From Heracleum sosnowskyi (Eukaryota > Streptophyta > Magnoliopsida > Apiales > Apiaceae), in assembly GCA_030848705.1 (NCBI GenBank), contig CM061235.1, positions 134,051,228 to 134,115,227 of the forward strand: DNA of 64,000 bases. The letters are read 5' to 3'. This document shows, piece by piece, positions 39,875-51,107 of this stretch; positions within the stretch are counted from its first letter, which is position 1, and the number at the start of each line of letters is the position of its first letter. The translations under genes were made by a program, and so were the position numbers. The notes beneath the pieces are model-generated. The model saw only the letters and a program-made list of their open reading frames with translations. It searched no databases and was not told the origin of the DNA.

Positions 39875-42208
39875 ATGACTGATAACAACCAGGTAGGTTC
39901 TAATGCTCAAAAGGTTCAATCAGCTTCTGTAAGTCGATATGAGGCAATCAGGGTTCCAATTCTCAGACCTGTGGAATATCCAATATGGAAGGTAAAGATG
40001 ACCATGTTTTTAGAAGCCACAGATCCAGAATACCTTGATAGAATCAATGATGGTCCTCATATGCCGACTAAACTGTCTCCTGTTGTTGATGGTCAAGAAC
40101 AAAAGACTGTTCCAAAGGAAAAGAAAGATATGACTCCTGAGGACATCTCATCAATTGCAAAGGATGCAAAAGTTAGACATCTACTCCACAGTGCTTTAGA
40201 CAATGTTATGTCTAACAGAGTTATTGGCTGTAAAACTGCCAAAGAGATATGGGATGCTTTAGAAGTCAGGTGTCAAGGAACCAGTGCTATAAAGAAGAAT
40301 AGGAAGACTATTCTAACACAGGAGTATGAACACTTTGACTCTAGATCTGATGAAAGTTTGACAGATACATATGACAGATTTTGTAAATTGTTGAATGATT
40401 TGTCTCTGGTTGATAAAGAATATGAACTTGAAGAGTCAAATCTCAAGTTTCTTTTATCCCTACCTGAAAGATGGGATTTAAAGGCAACAACAATCAGAGA
40501 CAATTATGATCTTGCAGATACAGATCTTGATGAAATCTATGGGTTGCTTAAAACTCATGAACTTGAAATAGAACAAAGAAACAAAAGATCTGGAAAGAAG
40601 ACAAAATCTGTTGCTCTTAAAGTTGAAGAAAAGCCTGTCAAGAAGGAATCATCAAGAAAGAAAACCAAAGGAAAGGCTTTAGTCATTAAATCTGACAGTG
40701 AGTCATCAAACTCTGATGATGGCTCAAACACTGATGATGAAGCTTCTGATTCTGAGGATGATGAAGAAGAGATGATGAGAATGGCTGCTTTAATGGTGAA
40801 GACCTTCAAGAAGATGGGATTCAAGAACTTCAAGAAAGGAAAGAGATTCTCAAGGAAAGATTCAAATTCTGATAAGAGAAATTTCAGAAAGTCTGATGGA
40901 AAATATACCAAGTCTGGAAAGAAAGACAAGTCTGAGATCCAGTGCTACAAGTGTAAAGAGATGGGTCATTATGCTCCAGAATGCAAGAAAGGAAAATCTG
41001 AGAAAGCACTCATCACAAAAGGCAAGGACTGGGCAGACACTTCAGACTCAGATGAGGGAGTCAATTATGCTCTCATGGCAACTGTTAAAGATGAAGCTGA
41101 GTCATCTGGAAACAAGGTACCCCTAACAACTTATGCTTATGATACTGATAATATATCTGAATTAAGAATTTATCTTAAAAGCATACATGTTAGTTATAGG
41201 GATCAGACTTTAGAAAATGAAAGAATCAAATCAGAGAATCTATGTCATAAAGAGATGAATAAATTTCTTGAAGAGAAACTTGTTAACATGCAACAAGTTC
41301 AAAAGGAGAGAGATGATTCTGTTTATATTGAACAGGAGTTGCTTAAAAGATATAGGCAAATAGAATCTGAGTTGGAAAAAGAGAGGAAAGTGATTAAAAC
41401 CTGGACCAATTCTGGAAAAGACACACATCAGGTTTTTCAAACAGATACTGTAGGATTAGGTTACTGTGAGGATGATGAACTAAGGTTTAAAGATAAAGTT
41501 AAAGTGAAACCTCAACTTAAACCTGTGAAATTTGTTCATGAATCCAGTAAGCTTAAGTCTGTAGTTGTGAAAGAAGCGGTTGTGGAGTCAATTGAGACTT
41601 GTGAAGAACAGGTTAATATTGGTTCAATAACAGAGAATAAGATTGAGATAGAAGCTGTTAAAGAACCAGTAAAAATCTGTGAAAAACAGGTTAATGTTGG
41701 TTCTATGACAGAGAAACAATTCAAACATAAGCTCAAAGAAGTAAAGTCTGTCAACAAACAGAAAATGTTCAAGAAGAACAGAAATGGAAAAATAGGCATA
41801 AATAAAAGGAATAATCATTTGCCTACTACAGATGCTCCAAGAAAAACATGTTATAACTGTGGAAGTACTAACCATCTTGCTAGCTTTTGCAAGAAGAACA
41901 AAGATATTAATTCTTTACCCTCCAAGTCTCAAGTAAAGAATGATTATGTTAGGGTTAGACCACAGACTTTATACACACACTGTGGAAGCACTTGGCATTC
42001 TATTTATACTTGCAAAAGTTATCATGCTATTTATCACAACTATTATGAGCTAAAACCCAACTTGAAATGGGTTAGAGCAAACTCTGCAAGTGTAAAGTCT
42101 GACAATGTTAGTTTAAACTCTGTTGATAGTGAATCCGCTGCAAAAGCTAACAATGTTAAGAAAGCCAAAGGATCCAAGCAAGTCTGGATCCTTAAATCTA
42201 ACACTTAG
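39875..42208 (+). CDS. gag: Gag of the inner Sirevirus (777 aa)
   Basis: ATG at 39875, uninterrupted to TAG at 42206-42208. It has the same domain order as the outer copy. One change matters: the first cysteine of the last Cys/His motif is tyrosine here (LYTHCGSTWHS) where both other copies have cysteine, so that motif is damaged. The first two knuckles are intact. The stop lies 13 bases before the pol frame. Confidence 0.93.
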   Translation: MTDNNQVGSNAQKVQSASVSRYEAIRVPILRPVEYPIWKVKMTMFLEATDPEYLDRINDGPHMPTKLSPVVDGQEQKTVPKEKKDMTPEDISSIAKDAKVRHLLHSALDNVMSNRVIGCKTAKEIWDALEVRCQGTSAIKKNRKTILTQEYEHFDSRSDESLTDTYDRFCKLLNDLSLVDKEYELEESNLKFLLSLPERWDLKATTIRDNYDLADTDLDEIYGLLKTHELEIEQRNKRSGKKTKSVALKVEEKPVKKESSRKKTKGKALVIKSDSESSNSDDGSNTDDEASDSEDDEEEMMRMAALMVKTFKKMGFKNFKKGKRFSRKDSNSDKRNFRKSDGKYTKSGKKDKSEIQCYKCKEMGHYAPECKKGKSEKALITKGKDWADTSDSDEGVNYALMATVKDEAESSGNKVPLTTYAYDTDNISELRIYLKSIHVSYRDQTLENERIKSENLCHKEMNKFLEEKLVNMQQVQKERDDSVYIEQELLKRYRQIESELEKERKVIKTWTNSGKDTHQVFQTDTVGLGYCEDDELRFKDKVKVKPQLKPVKFVHESSKLKSVVVKEAVVESIETCEEQVNIGSITENKIEIEAVKEPVKICEKQVNVGSMTEKQFKHKLKEVKSVNKQKMFKKNRNGKIGINKRNNHLPTTDAPRKTCYNCGSTNHLASFCKKNKDINSLPSKSQVKNDYVRVRPQTLYTHCGSTWHSIYTCKSYHAIYHNYYELKPNLKWVRANSASVKSDNVSLNSVDSESAAKANNVKKAKGSKQVWILKSNT

Positions 42209-42221
42209 TGATTGTTTGTGA

Positions 42222-45200
42222 TTGCAGGGCATAAAAGAGAGCACTCTTTTCTTGGACAGTGGATGCTCAGGACATATGACTGGAAATAAAGCCCTGCTAT
42301 CAGACTATGAGGAAAAAGCTGGCCCAAAAGTTTCCTATGGAGATGGCAACATAGGACATACTCTGGGATATGGCAATATCAATCTTGGAAGTGTCATTAT
42401 CACAAATGTAGCTCTAGTCTCAGGACTCAATCATGATCTGCTTTCTGTGAGTCAAATCTGTGACAGAGGATACCATGTAGATTTTTATACTGAACACTGT
42501 GAGGTTATCAGTAAATCTACTGGAAAAGTTGTTCTAGTTGGACACAGGCGCAATAACATTTATGAAGCAAGTTTGGTAACAAACTCTGAAGGAAAATCTG
42601 TGTGTCTATCTGCAAAAGTATCTAATGAAGAGAGTTGGAAATGGCATAAGAAGCTCTCTCACCTAAACTTGAACAACATCAATGAGTTGATTCGAAAAGA
42701 TCTTGTAAGGGGACTTCCAAAGTCAATACTTAGCTTAGATGGTCTGTGTGATTCTTGTCAAAAGGCCAAGCAAAGGAAGTCATCTTTCAAGAGTAAATCT
42801 GAGTTTTCAGTTGTGGAACCTTATCATCTTTTACATGTTGATCTCTTTGGTCCAGTAAATATAATGTCATTGGGCAGAAAGAAATATGCTCTAGTCATAG
42901 TTGATGAGTACACTAGGTATACATGGGTGTATTTCTTAGTAAAGAAGGATGAAACTGCTTTAATCTTGATGGATCATGTGAAGCTATTGGATAAAGGATC
43001 AGAGTTCAAAGTAAAAATTCTAAGGAGTGATAATGGTACTGAATTCAGAAATTCTGAAATGGAAGCTTTCTGCAAGGAAAGAGGAGTGAAGCAAGAATTT
43101 TCTGCACCTGGAACTCCACAGCAAAATGGTGTAGTTGAAAGAAAGAACAGAACTCTAATCGAAGCTGCTAGAACAATGCTTGATGAAGCAAAATTGCCAA
43201 CTTATTTCTGGGCAGAAGCTGTTCAAACTGCTTGTTTTACTCAAAATGCAACACTGATCAACAAGCATGGGAAAACACCATATGAGATGGTGAAAAATAA
43301 GAAGCCAAATTTGAAGTATTTTCATATTTTTGGATGTAAGTGCTTTGTGTTGAAAACTCATCCTGAACAGTTGACCAAGTTTGACTTAAAAGCTGATGAA
43401 GGAATTTTTGTTGGATACCCACTATCAACTAAAGCTTTCAGAGTCTACAATCTGAGAACTAAAGTGATCATGGAATCTATACATGTGTCATTTGATGACA
43501 AGAAAATAACTGGAATAGAAGATAAAGAATATAATGATCAACTTCGCTTTGAAAATGAAGATCTAAACTCTGATGACGTAAACTCTGATGAAGCAAATCC
43601 AACAAACTCTGACGAAGCATACTCTGATCCTCTACTGGTAAACTCTGAAGAATTTTCTCTGACAGAACAAAATAGAGAACCAGTTGAGGGGGAGCGTGAA
43701 GAAACTTCAGAAACTTCTCAAAGTGATGACTCAAATTCTGAAAGAGAGTCAAATGAAGAATCAAACAGAAACTCTGAGCCAAACTCTGAAAGTTCAAATA
43801 CTGAACAGTCCAATTCAGGGGGAGCCTCAGAGAATGCAAATGGTCAAGAAGAAAGTCAGGAGAGCATGGATCAAGGGGGAGGATCTAATAATGCTAGTAG
43901 AAGCCAATTACCAACAGCAAGAAGGTGGTCACAAGCCCATACACCTGACTTGATAATTGGAGACCCAGAAGCTAGTGTAAGAACTAGAAGTGCTACAAAT
44001 AATGAATTTCTGTTTCATGCATTCTTATCTCAAACAGAACCCAAGAAAGTGGAAGAAGCTCTTCAAGATTCTAACTGGATAACAGCAATGCAAGAGGGGT
44101 TAAATGAATTTGAGAGGAATGAAGTTTGGACACTTGTACCAAGACCAAAGAATAGATCTATTGTTGGTACGAAGTGGGTTTTCAGAAACAAAACAGACAG
44201 TGATGGAGTGATTACAAGGAATAAGGCTAGACTTGTGGCAAAAGGCTATTCTCAACAGGAAGGAATTGACTATGATGAAACTTTTGCTCCAGTTGCAAGA
44301 TTGGAGGCAATAAGGATTTTTCTGGCCTATGCTGCTCACAAAAAGTTTAAAGTCTTTCAGATGGATGTGAAAAGTGCTTTTCTCAATGGGAAACTTGAAG
44401 AAGAAGTGTTTGTTGAACAACCACCAGGGTTTGTAGATCCCAAACATCCAGATTATGTCTATAGGCTTGATAAGGCATTGTATGGACTAAAGCAGGCACC
44501 TAGAGCATGGTATGAAACTCTGGCTCAATTTCTTTTAGAAAGTGGGTTCACTAGAGGCACAATTGACAAAACCTTGTTCTATTTTAATCATGGTGATGAT
44601 TTGCTGTTAGTTCAAATCTATGTGGATGACATAATTTTTGGGTCTACTAATGACAAACTCTGTAAGAAATTTGCCAAGCTTATGCAGTCAAGGTATCAAA
44701 TGAGCATGATGGGTGAGCTTAGTTATTTTCTAGGCTTACAGGTCAAACAAACACATGATGGGATTTTCATCAATCAGGCAAAATATACCAGAAATCTTCT
44801 CAAGAAATTTGGTATGCTTGATAGCTCATCTGCTACAACTCCCATGGCTACTGCAACAAAGCTAGACAAAGACACAGGAGCCTCAGTAGATATGACAAAC
44901 TACAGAGGGATGATAGGGTCTCTTCTTTATCTCACAGCAAGTAGACCTGATATCATGTATGCAACATGTCTTTGTGCAAGATTTCAAGCAAACCCCAGAG
45001 AGCCACATCTAACAGCTGTGAAGAGGATTTTCAAATATCTCAAAGGAACCATAACTCTTGGTTTGTGGTATCCTAGAGAATCAGAGTTTTAATTAATTGG
45101 TTACTCTGATGCAGATTTTGCAGGCTGTAAGATAGACAGAAAAAGTACAAGTGGGAGCTGTCAATTTTTAGGTGACAGATTAGTTTCTTGGTACAGCAAG

Positions 45201-45563
45201 AAACAGAAATCAATTTGCACATCCACAGTAGAAGCAGAGTATATAGCTGCTGGTAGCTGTTGTGCACAGATCTTATGGATGAAGAATCAATTGCTGGACT
45301 ATGGATTAAGGTACTCCAAAATACCTATTTACTGTGATAATCAAAGTGCCATTGCTATGACAGGTAATCCAGTACAGCATTCCATGACCAAGCACATCAG
45401 CATAAGGTATCATTTTATCAGGGAACATGTGGAAGAAGGACACATTGAGCTTCATTTTGTGTCTACAGACCAACAGCTTGCAGATATCTTCACCAAACCT
45501 TTGAGTGAAGCTACCTTTACAAGACTGGCAAATGAACTTGGAATGGTCTCTGGTTTTGACTAG
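42222..45563 (+). pseudogene. pol: Pol of the inner Sirevirus, with one stop in RNase H
   Basis: Protease LDSGCSGHMTG, the zinc finger, integrase core and reverse transcriptase are intact, with YVDD at 44619-44630. A TAA at 45090-45092 interrupts RNase H, just before the SDADFAG motif. The frame then continues open to 45563 and ends SEATF...GMVSGFD. The minus-strand copy has no stop there. Protease, integrase and reverse transcriptase could still be made, without full RNase H. The acidic linker carries the NSDDVNSDEANPTNSDEA repeat encoded by AACTCTGA units. Confidence 0.93.
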
Positions 45564-46917
45564 AGATACTGGTTAGACTCAAAATCTATACATGTTTGAT
45601 TTTATGCTCATGATTCTTTGCATGTGTTAACTGTTATTTGTACCAGCATGTTAAACTCTGATAGTAAACTCTGTTAGTTATACTCTGTCAGTCATACTCT
45701 GTCGGTTAAATTCTGATGTTATACTCTGATTGTGATATTGTCTGAAACATATTGACCGATGAAGAAAGCTGTATGAAGCATGATTTTCAGTAAGTAATCA
45801 TGAATCCTTTTAAGTGTTATAAATTCTGATTACAAAATGTGCAGAAATTTTACACAGCATGATACTGTCTCTATATTTATAGCATCTCTTAGTTTATTTA
45901 TCCTAAACACTGAGTCTGTATTAGCTGTTTGTGTTTTCTCTCATAAATTAATTGTATTAACTGATGAAAAGTATAAACTCTGATTATTAAGTTGCAAATA
46001 ATTTCACCCTCAGATCAAAAGATGCCAAAAAGAGCACAATTTCCTTTGAGATCATGTTATGCCTAGGAAGATCCAGGAACTTATTGTATGAAATAAGGGC
46101 TAAAATCTTTGATTTTTGGTGACTAGTGCCAACCACTGATTACTGGGAAAATAAAATAAAATTAAAGGGGGTGAAAATAAAAGATATATCCAAATGAAAG
46201 GATATCAGAATACAGAGTTTAGATATAAAAATCAGTTTTTCTTTTAAATGAGAGTTTGGGCAACCAGTTTTTACTGCTTTAGTTTGTGGATTTTATGCAC
46301 TTTGAGATGGTCTAAATATTCATATTCAGTAAACTCTGGTAATTCACACACAAATACTCACACCTGTGCAGTTTGTGAAAAGAGTTTATTTATAAAGGAG
46401 GATAATTGGTAAAAGCTGATGAGTTGTGTACTCTACGCTGAGGTAATTTTATTTTAATCTCTGATGATTAAAAGAAATTATTTGTTTCAGACATTTAACA
46501 ATTTTGAGAAAACATTCTCGAAAATAAAAGAGTATGATTGGTAACGGTTTTAATTTGTATTAAACAGAGGAGAGAGATTGATTGTCTAGAAAAGTGTACA
46601 GGGCAATAATAATTGCTGTTTTTACTGCGCATGCGCATTGGAAACTGTCAATTATTTGCTGTCAGTCATTGCATGTGTGCCACGTGTCCCACTCACACGA
46701 TTAACGGAGTACGCCAGTTGTGTATTAATGATTAAAAACTGTTCAGTTTTTAATTTTAATTTTCATATTTATACAATACACACACTTACGTTTAAACCTT
46801 TCACATCTTATTCCAATTCACATCTATTCACACACACATATTCACAAACACTTTTCTACTTTCAAACTCTTTCGAGCTTTTGCATCTGATTCTTTGTTAT
46901 TCTTTCAAATCTTACTA
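45564..46917. other. Non-coding spacer between inner pol and ORF3
   Basis: Homologous to 16756-18166 reversed. AAACTCTG and TACTCTG motifs cluster at 45650-45730. TGCGCATGCGCA near 46627 is a 12-bp palindrome just ahead of the ORF3 leader. A short ORF at 46638-46889 has no support. Confidence 0.6.
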
Positions 46918-49900
46918 ATGGCGACTACAGCGTTTGTTTCTTCTGGGTTAGAGTTTGTTCCTAACAATTATTCTGCTCCTTTGAGTAATGAGAACGCACC
47001 AGAGGTGTTTCATTTGTTGCAAAACTTTCTTGCTCAATCTGATATTGGGCATGCACTGGTGGAACCAGCAAAGTTATCTGGTTCTCAAATCAAAGCCTTC
47101 TGGGAGACAGGCGTATATGATGATGGAGGTGAATCAGGCACTCCTTCAATTATCTTTGAATTTGCTGAACAAGAGTATGTGGTTACACCAACCACTGTTA
47201 GAGATGCTCTTGGGTGTGAAGATTTCAATGCGTTCACCATTTCTGTTGGTGACTCTGATCTCCAGCGTATGATGAGGGAGATTGGTTACTCTGGGCCTTT
47301 GGCAAGGACAGGTAATCTGAAGCGACCATTCTTGAGAAAGGAGTGGAGTTTCTTTTTCGACTATATTACAAGAGCATTTGGAAAGAAGTGTACAAATTGG
47401 GATGCTATTCCAATCGATAGTCTACAAATTGGGTATTCTCTTCTCTATGGTACTCATTTTGATTTTGGTAGACTAGTTCTTATTAATATTGGTGAGAAGA
47501 TGACAGAGAATAGGAATGTAGTTTACTTTGCTCGTTTCTGTCAATTAATCTTTTCTCTGTGTGTTGATGGGGTTGAGATAGCTGAGGAGGATGTAATTCT
47601 CTCATTTAAATTGCATAAGAGAATATTTTCTGATCTCACAAATAAAGATATCAAGAAAGGGAATGTTGGTGACTTGATGCTTCCTGCTTCAGTCCAACAG
47701 TTTTTAAATCCACAACCACTACTAAACTCTGAACCTCTTCCATCTACTTCTCAAAAACCAAGGGCTGGGGGTAGGACTAAGCATAGAGCTTTTAAAGCTA
47801 ACAAGGCTGCAACACCTGCAAATGCTGATGATTTACCACACTCAGTTGGTACTTCAAGGAAGAAGAAAAGGGCAAACCGACCTTCTAATGATGAGAATAG
47901 GGTTTCTGATGAACCAGAATCTGCTAATGCTAAGAAGAGGAAGCTAGTTGCTGCTTACCTATTTGATGGATTGATTCCTGGTTCTACACCAGTTGAAACT
48001 TCTGAGGTTGTGATTGAAAATCATTCTGCAAATGCTACTGTGCCTGAAGAAGCCAGAGCAAACACTGATGATAATGCTGCTTTTCCTGATGATTTTCTTG
48101 AACCTATATTGGAGATGGATATTGAAGACGAAATTGAAGCACATCCTAGTATCAGTGTTTGTGATACTGAGGATGTGGCAGCTGATCAACCCACCCTAGT
48201 AATAGATGAGTCACTTGCAACTCATACAGAGATTCTCTCTGTCAATAATCAAGTTCCTGAAATGGGTGAAGAGGTTGATCAGGTACTTGAAGCTGCTGTA
48301 GAAATGATAGATGAAGCTATAGCAGAGGATATAGTTAAGCCTGTTCCTGAAGAAACAGAGGTTTTTGCCACTGCAAACTCTGAGCATGTTGAAGTTGTTG
48401 AAAAGTCTGTTCCTGTAGAAGCAGAGGTTCTTGTCAATCCAAACTCTGAGAATCCTGAAGCTGCACAACCAAACACTGAGGCTACTGCAGAAAATGTTGC
48501 TGAAGAAAATGAAGCTGCAAACTCTGAACATTCTTTTCATGCCAACTCTAACATCAATGCTGAAGTTTCAAACTCTGATGAATCCATACCTTTTCTAAGG
48601 GATCCTACAGCTGAGCATATCAAGGAAAATGTCAATGCCACTGAAGCTCATTATAGAGATATGTACTATGCCAACTGGTCAGGGGCAGATTGTATTTTCT
48701 CCAAGCAAAGGACTGCTGATTTTATCGCTCAATCTGCCAAGGAGATCACAAATTCTGAGCTTTTATCACATTTTAAGGCTACCATTGTTCAAGTCAAATC
48801 ATTGCACAATCGCTTTGATGAGACTCACAAGGTAGTTCTTGGATTAAGTAATGATATAGCTCTTAAAGACTTAGCTTTGAAGAAAGACAGAGCTCAGTTT
48901 TCATCTTTGATCAAGGATCAAGAAACCATCAAGCAGAGGCTAACAAATGTTGAGAGCAATCAGGCTGAACTATCTACTAAGATAGATTCTATTGCTGCCT
49001 CACTGGAGTTGCTGACATCAGTGCTTATTCCTGATGATGTCAAAAAGGGGGAGAGAGTTCCTAAAGACAAATGCAAAAGGACTCCAACCTTGAGATTGAG
49101 GGATGATGCAAATGATGGTGGAAGCAAGGAAGCAGAGAGAAGGTCAAAGACTAGTCAAGAGCAAGGGAGACTTAGGTCAAACTCTGCTAGACAGACAAAC
49201 TCTGAGAGGTTAAACTCTGGTGGTCAATCTTCTTCAAGACTTAAAAGTCTAGTGATTTCATCAAATCCAACTACTGATGAAGAGATTGCTGCTAAACTTT
49301 TCATGGAAGAACATGGTGGTGAAGCCACAATGGAAGATATGGACATTGAGATGAAGCTTCTTGCTGAGGAACACCAGAAAAATATTGAAGCTGGTACTTA
49401 CAAGAAAAAGGCTAAGGCTCCTAGGAAAAAGGAAATGGGAATTTCTATTAAAGAGAATGTGAACTCTCAACAGAGTTTACAATATACAAGGAGGCCTATG
49501 ATTGCAGAGTCTGATAAAGGAAAAGGTAAACTGGTAGAAGAAGGACAGTTACCAAAGAAGAATTATTCAACCTCTGACGTTGCTCAATTTGAATCAAGGA
49601 TAAATAAATCAACCTCTGACGTTGCTCATGTTGATATTTCTACTAAAGTTGTGACAACCTCTGACAAGGCTCAAGTTGTACAAACTCAGCTAGCTCCACA
49701 ACTTCAAGGTTTCTTAAGACCTGTACTTTCTGAAACTCTGACGCTAGAACCTGTGGACTTTTCTCAAACCAGGACAGTACTTGGAAAAGAAACTTATGAC
49801 AAGTCTGGTTTAGGTTCACACAGGGAAAAGAGAATAAATAACAGACCTTTAGATCAAACATCACTGGCAGAAGCTGGTATTGGGGTATCTCAAGAGAGCC

Positions 49901-50466
49901 TTGATAAACTAGAGTCTGTACATATGGTCTATCATAGAGGGTTAAAGAAAGATTTCCTGTTATACTTTAAATCTGATGGCAGAGTATACAGAGTCAGTGA
50001 AGATGATATTGGTTTAAAGATGAAAGAAGAACTGGAATATGTGATGTATCTGTTGAAAGTTAAAAATCAAAGAACTCATCAAGCAGCCGAAGTGTTAAGA
50101 AGCAGGATGATGAAAGCTAGAATTCTTTCTGGTTTAAAGTCTGCTGGCTCTTACATACCAAGGTACAGAGATTACAATGGAAAGCTTGTTGAGATGCAAA
50201 GAAATAGTGCAAGACTCAGAACAGATTTTGGCATAAAAGTGTTGGAATTTAATCTGGAATCAGATAAATCCTTCATAATAAAGCTAGGAAATGATATGAG
50301 GAAAAACAACATTTATTCACTAAGGGCAGCTATCTACCAGACTGGAGAAAGTGATCCAGAGCTCAAGGAACTGAAAGAAATCATGGTAGATGAGCTAGAA
50401 AAGGCTGAAAGAAGACTTCTCATTGATTATCTCAGGACAGTGCCTGATATTGAAGAGATTAAGTAA
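46918..50466 (+). CDS. ORF3 of the inner Sirevirus (1,182 aa), function unknown
   Basis: I chose the ATG at 46918 because MATTAFVSSGLEFVPNNY matches the start of the minus-strand copy; the frame opens 24 bases earlier. It is uninterrupted to 50466. The architecture is the same as at 13204-16755: conserved N-terminal block with GSQIKAFWETGVYDDGG and AFGKKCTNWDAIPIDSLQ, an acidic repeat-rich middle, a coiled coil, and a conserved C-terminal block ending TVPDIEEIK. No signal peptide or membrane helix was seen. It stays open although pol of the same element has a stop. Many residues differ from the other copy, far more than in pol. Confidence 0.8.
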   Translation: MATTAFVSSGLEFVPNNYSAPLSNENAPEVFHLLQNFLAQSDIGHALVEPAKLSGSQIKAFWETGVYDDGGESGTPSIIFEFAEQEYVVTPTTVRDALGCEDFNAFTISVGDSDLQRMMREIGYSGPLARTGNLKRPFLRKEWSFFFDYITRAFGKKCTNWDAIPIDSLQIGYSLLYGTHFDFGRLVLINIGEKMTENRNVVYFARFCQLIFSLCVDGVEIAEEDVILSFKLHKRIFSDLTNKDIKKGNVGDLMLPASVQQFLNPQPLLNSEPLPSTSQKPRAGGRTKHRAFKANKAATPANADDLPHSVGTSRKKKRANRPSNDENRVSDEPESANAKKRKLVAAYLFDGLIPGSTPVETSEVVIENHSANATVPEEARANTDDNAAFPDDFLEPILEMDIEDEIEAHPSISVCDTEDVAADQPTLVIDESLATHTEILSVNNQVPEMGEEVDQVLEAAVEMIDEAIAEDIVKPVPEETEVFATANSEHVEVVEKSVPVEAEVLVNPNSENPEAAQPNTEATAENVAEENEAANSEHSFHANSNINAEVSNSDESIPFLRDPTAEHIKENVNATEAHYRDMYYANWSGADCIFSKQRTADFIAQSAKEITNSELLSHFKATIVQVKSLHNRFDETHKVVLGLSNDIALKDLALKKDRAQFSSLIKDQETIKQRLTNVESNQAELSTKIDSIAASLELLTSVLIPDDVKKGERVPKDKCKRTPTLRLRDDANDGGSKEAERRSKTSQEQGRLRSNSARQTNSERLNSGGQSSSRLKSLVISSNPTTDEEIAAKLFMEEHGGEATMEDMDIEMKLLAEEHQKNIEAGTYKKKAKAPRKKEMGISIKENVNSQQSLQYTRRPMIAESDKGKGKLVEEGQLPKKNYSTSDVAQFESRINKSTSDVAHVDISTKVVTTSDKAQVVQTQLAPQLQGFLRPVLSETLTLEPVDFSQTRTVLGKETYDKSGLGSHREKRINNRPLDQTSLAEAGIGVSQESLDKLESVHMVYHRGLKKDFLLYFKSDGRVYRVSEDDIGLKMKEELEYVMYLLKVKNQRTHQAAEVLRSRMMKARILSGLKSAGSYIPRYRDYNGKLVEMQRNSARLRTDFGIKVLEFNLESDKSFIIKLGNDMRKNNIYSLRAAIYQTGESDPELKELKEIMVDELEKAERRLLIDYLRTVPDIEEIK

Positions 50467-50600
50467 AGTCTGACTGTAAGTTTTTAAAGTTTTCTGTTCT
50501 AAGTTAAAGTAAACTCTGATTATATTTAAACACTGCATTTGTTATATGTTTTGACATCATCAATTATCTATTAACTTGTACATCTTTATTATGCACAAGT

Positions 50601-50610
50601 TGGGGGAGAT
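50601..50610 (+). other. Polypurine tract of the inner Sirevirus
   Basis: TGGGGGAGAT directly before the 3' LTR at 50611, primer for plus-strand DNA. Confidence 0.87.
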
Positions 50611-51107
50611 TGTTAGATATAATTGCTGATGTTTGTTCATCAGTGTTTAAGTATCAGGTACTCATCAGAGTTTACTGGAAGCCAGTCAGAGTTTATTTAA
50701 AGTCTGGCGGGGAGAAAGTTTATCTTAGTTGTCGGTGCTGATATAAAGATTCTAGAAGCAATATATCTTGAAGATGGAAAGAAGCAAGATATATTGAGAC
50801 AATTAAGGAAACGGAACAGAAGACAGAAGAAATCCTAATTTGATATAATTTGTATAGATAATTTATAGGAATATCAATTAGAGATTGATTGTATGTAGCT
50901 GTGTACTATATAAACACAGATAGGTTAACCCTAAAAGGGATGCGAATACTGAATACATTATTCTTGTAACCTAGCAGCTCTCTGTGATTCTTTAACATCA
51001 CTGAGAGAAGAGTTATTTTATATAATTCAGTTATTGATTCATAAACAGTGTTCTTGAGTTTTATTATCATATTTATATTGATTATATATTGTGTAATCGG
51101 CCTAACA
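50611..51107 (+). repeat. 3' LTR of the inner Sirevirus
   Basis: 497 bp, TGTTAGATATAA to CGGCCTAACA. It is the same length as the 5' LTR once the CACTA is removed. The TSD CTTAA follows at 51108-51112. Confidence 0.94.

Larger units (their letters stand above)
30090..51107 (+). mobile_element. Inner Sirevirus, full length, plus strand, inserted in the outer one
   Basis: It has a 5' LTR of 30090-30350 plus 39577-39812 (497 bp once the CACTA and its TSD are removed) and a 3' LTR of 50611-51107 (also 497 bp), with gag, pol and ORF3 between. The TSD is CTTAA at 30085-30089 and 51108-51112. Without the CACTA it is about 11.8 kb, matching the minus-strand copy. By eye the LTRs differ at about five positions. 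Pol has one stop. Confidence 0.94.

Noticed and set aside
30090..51107. LTR-gag-LTR-gag-pol-ORF3-LTR-pol read as a tandem from unequal recombination or template switching
   Set aside because: The 5-bp duplication CTTAA on both sides of the inner element and the exact continuity of outer gag and pol show a simple nested insertion.
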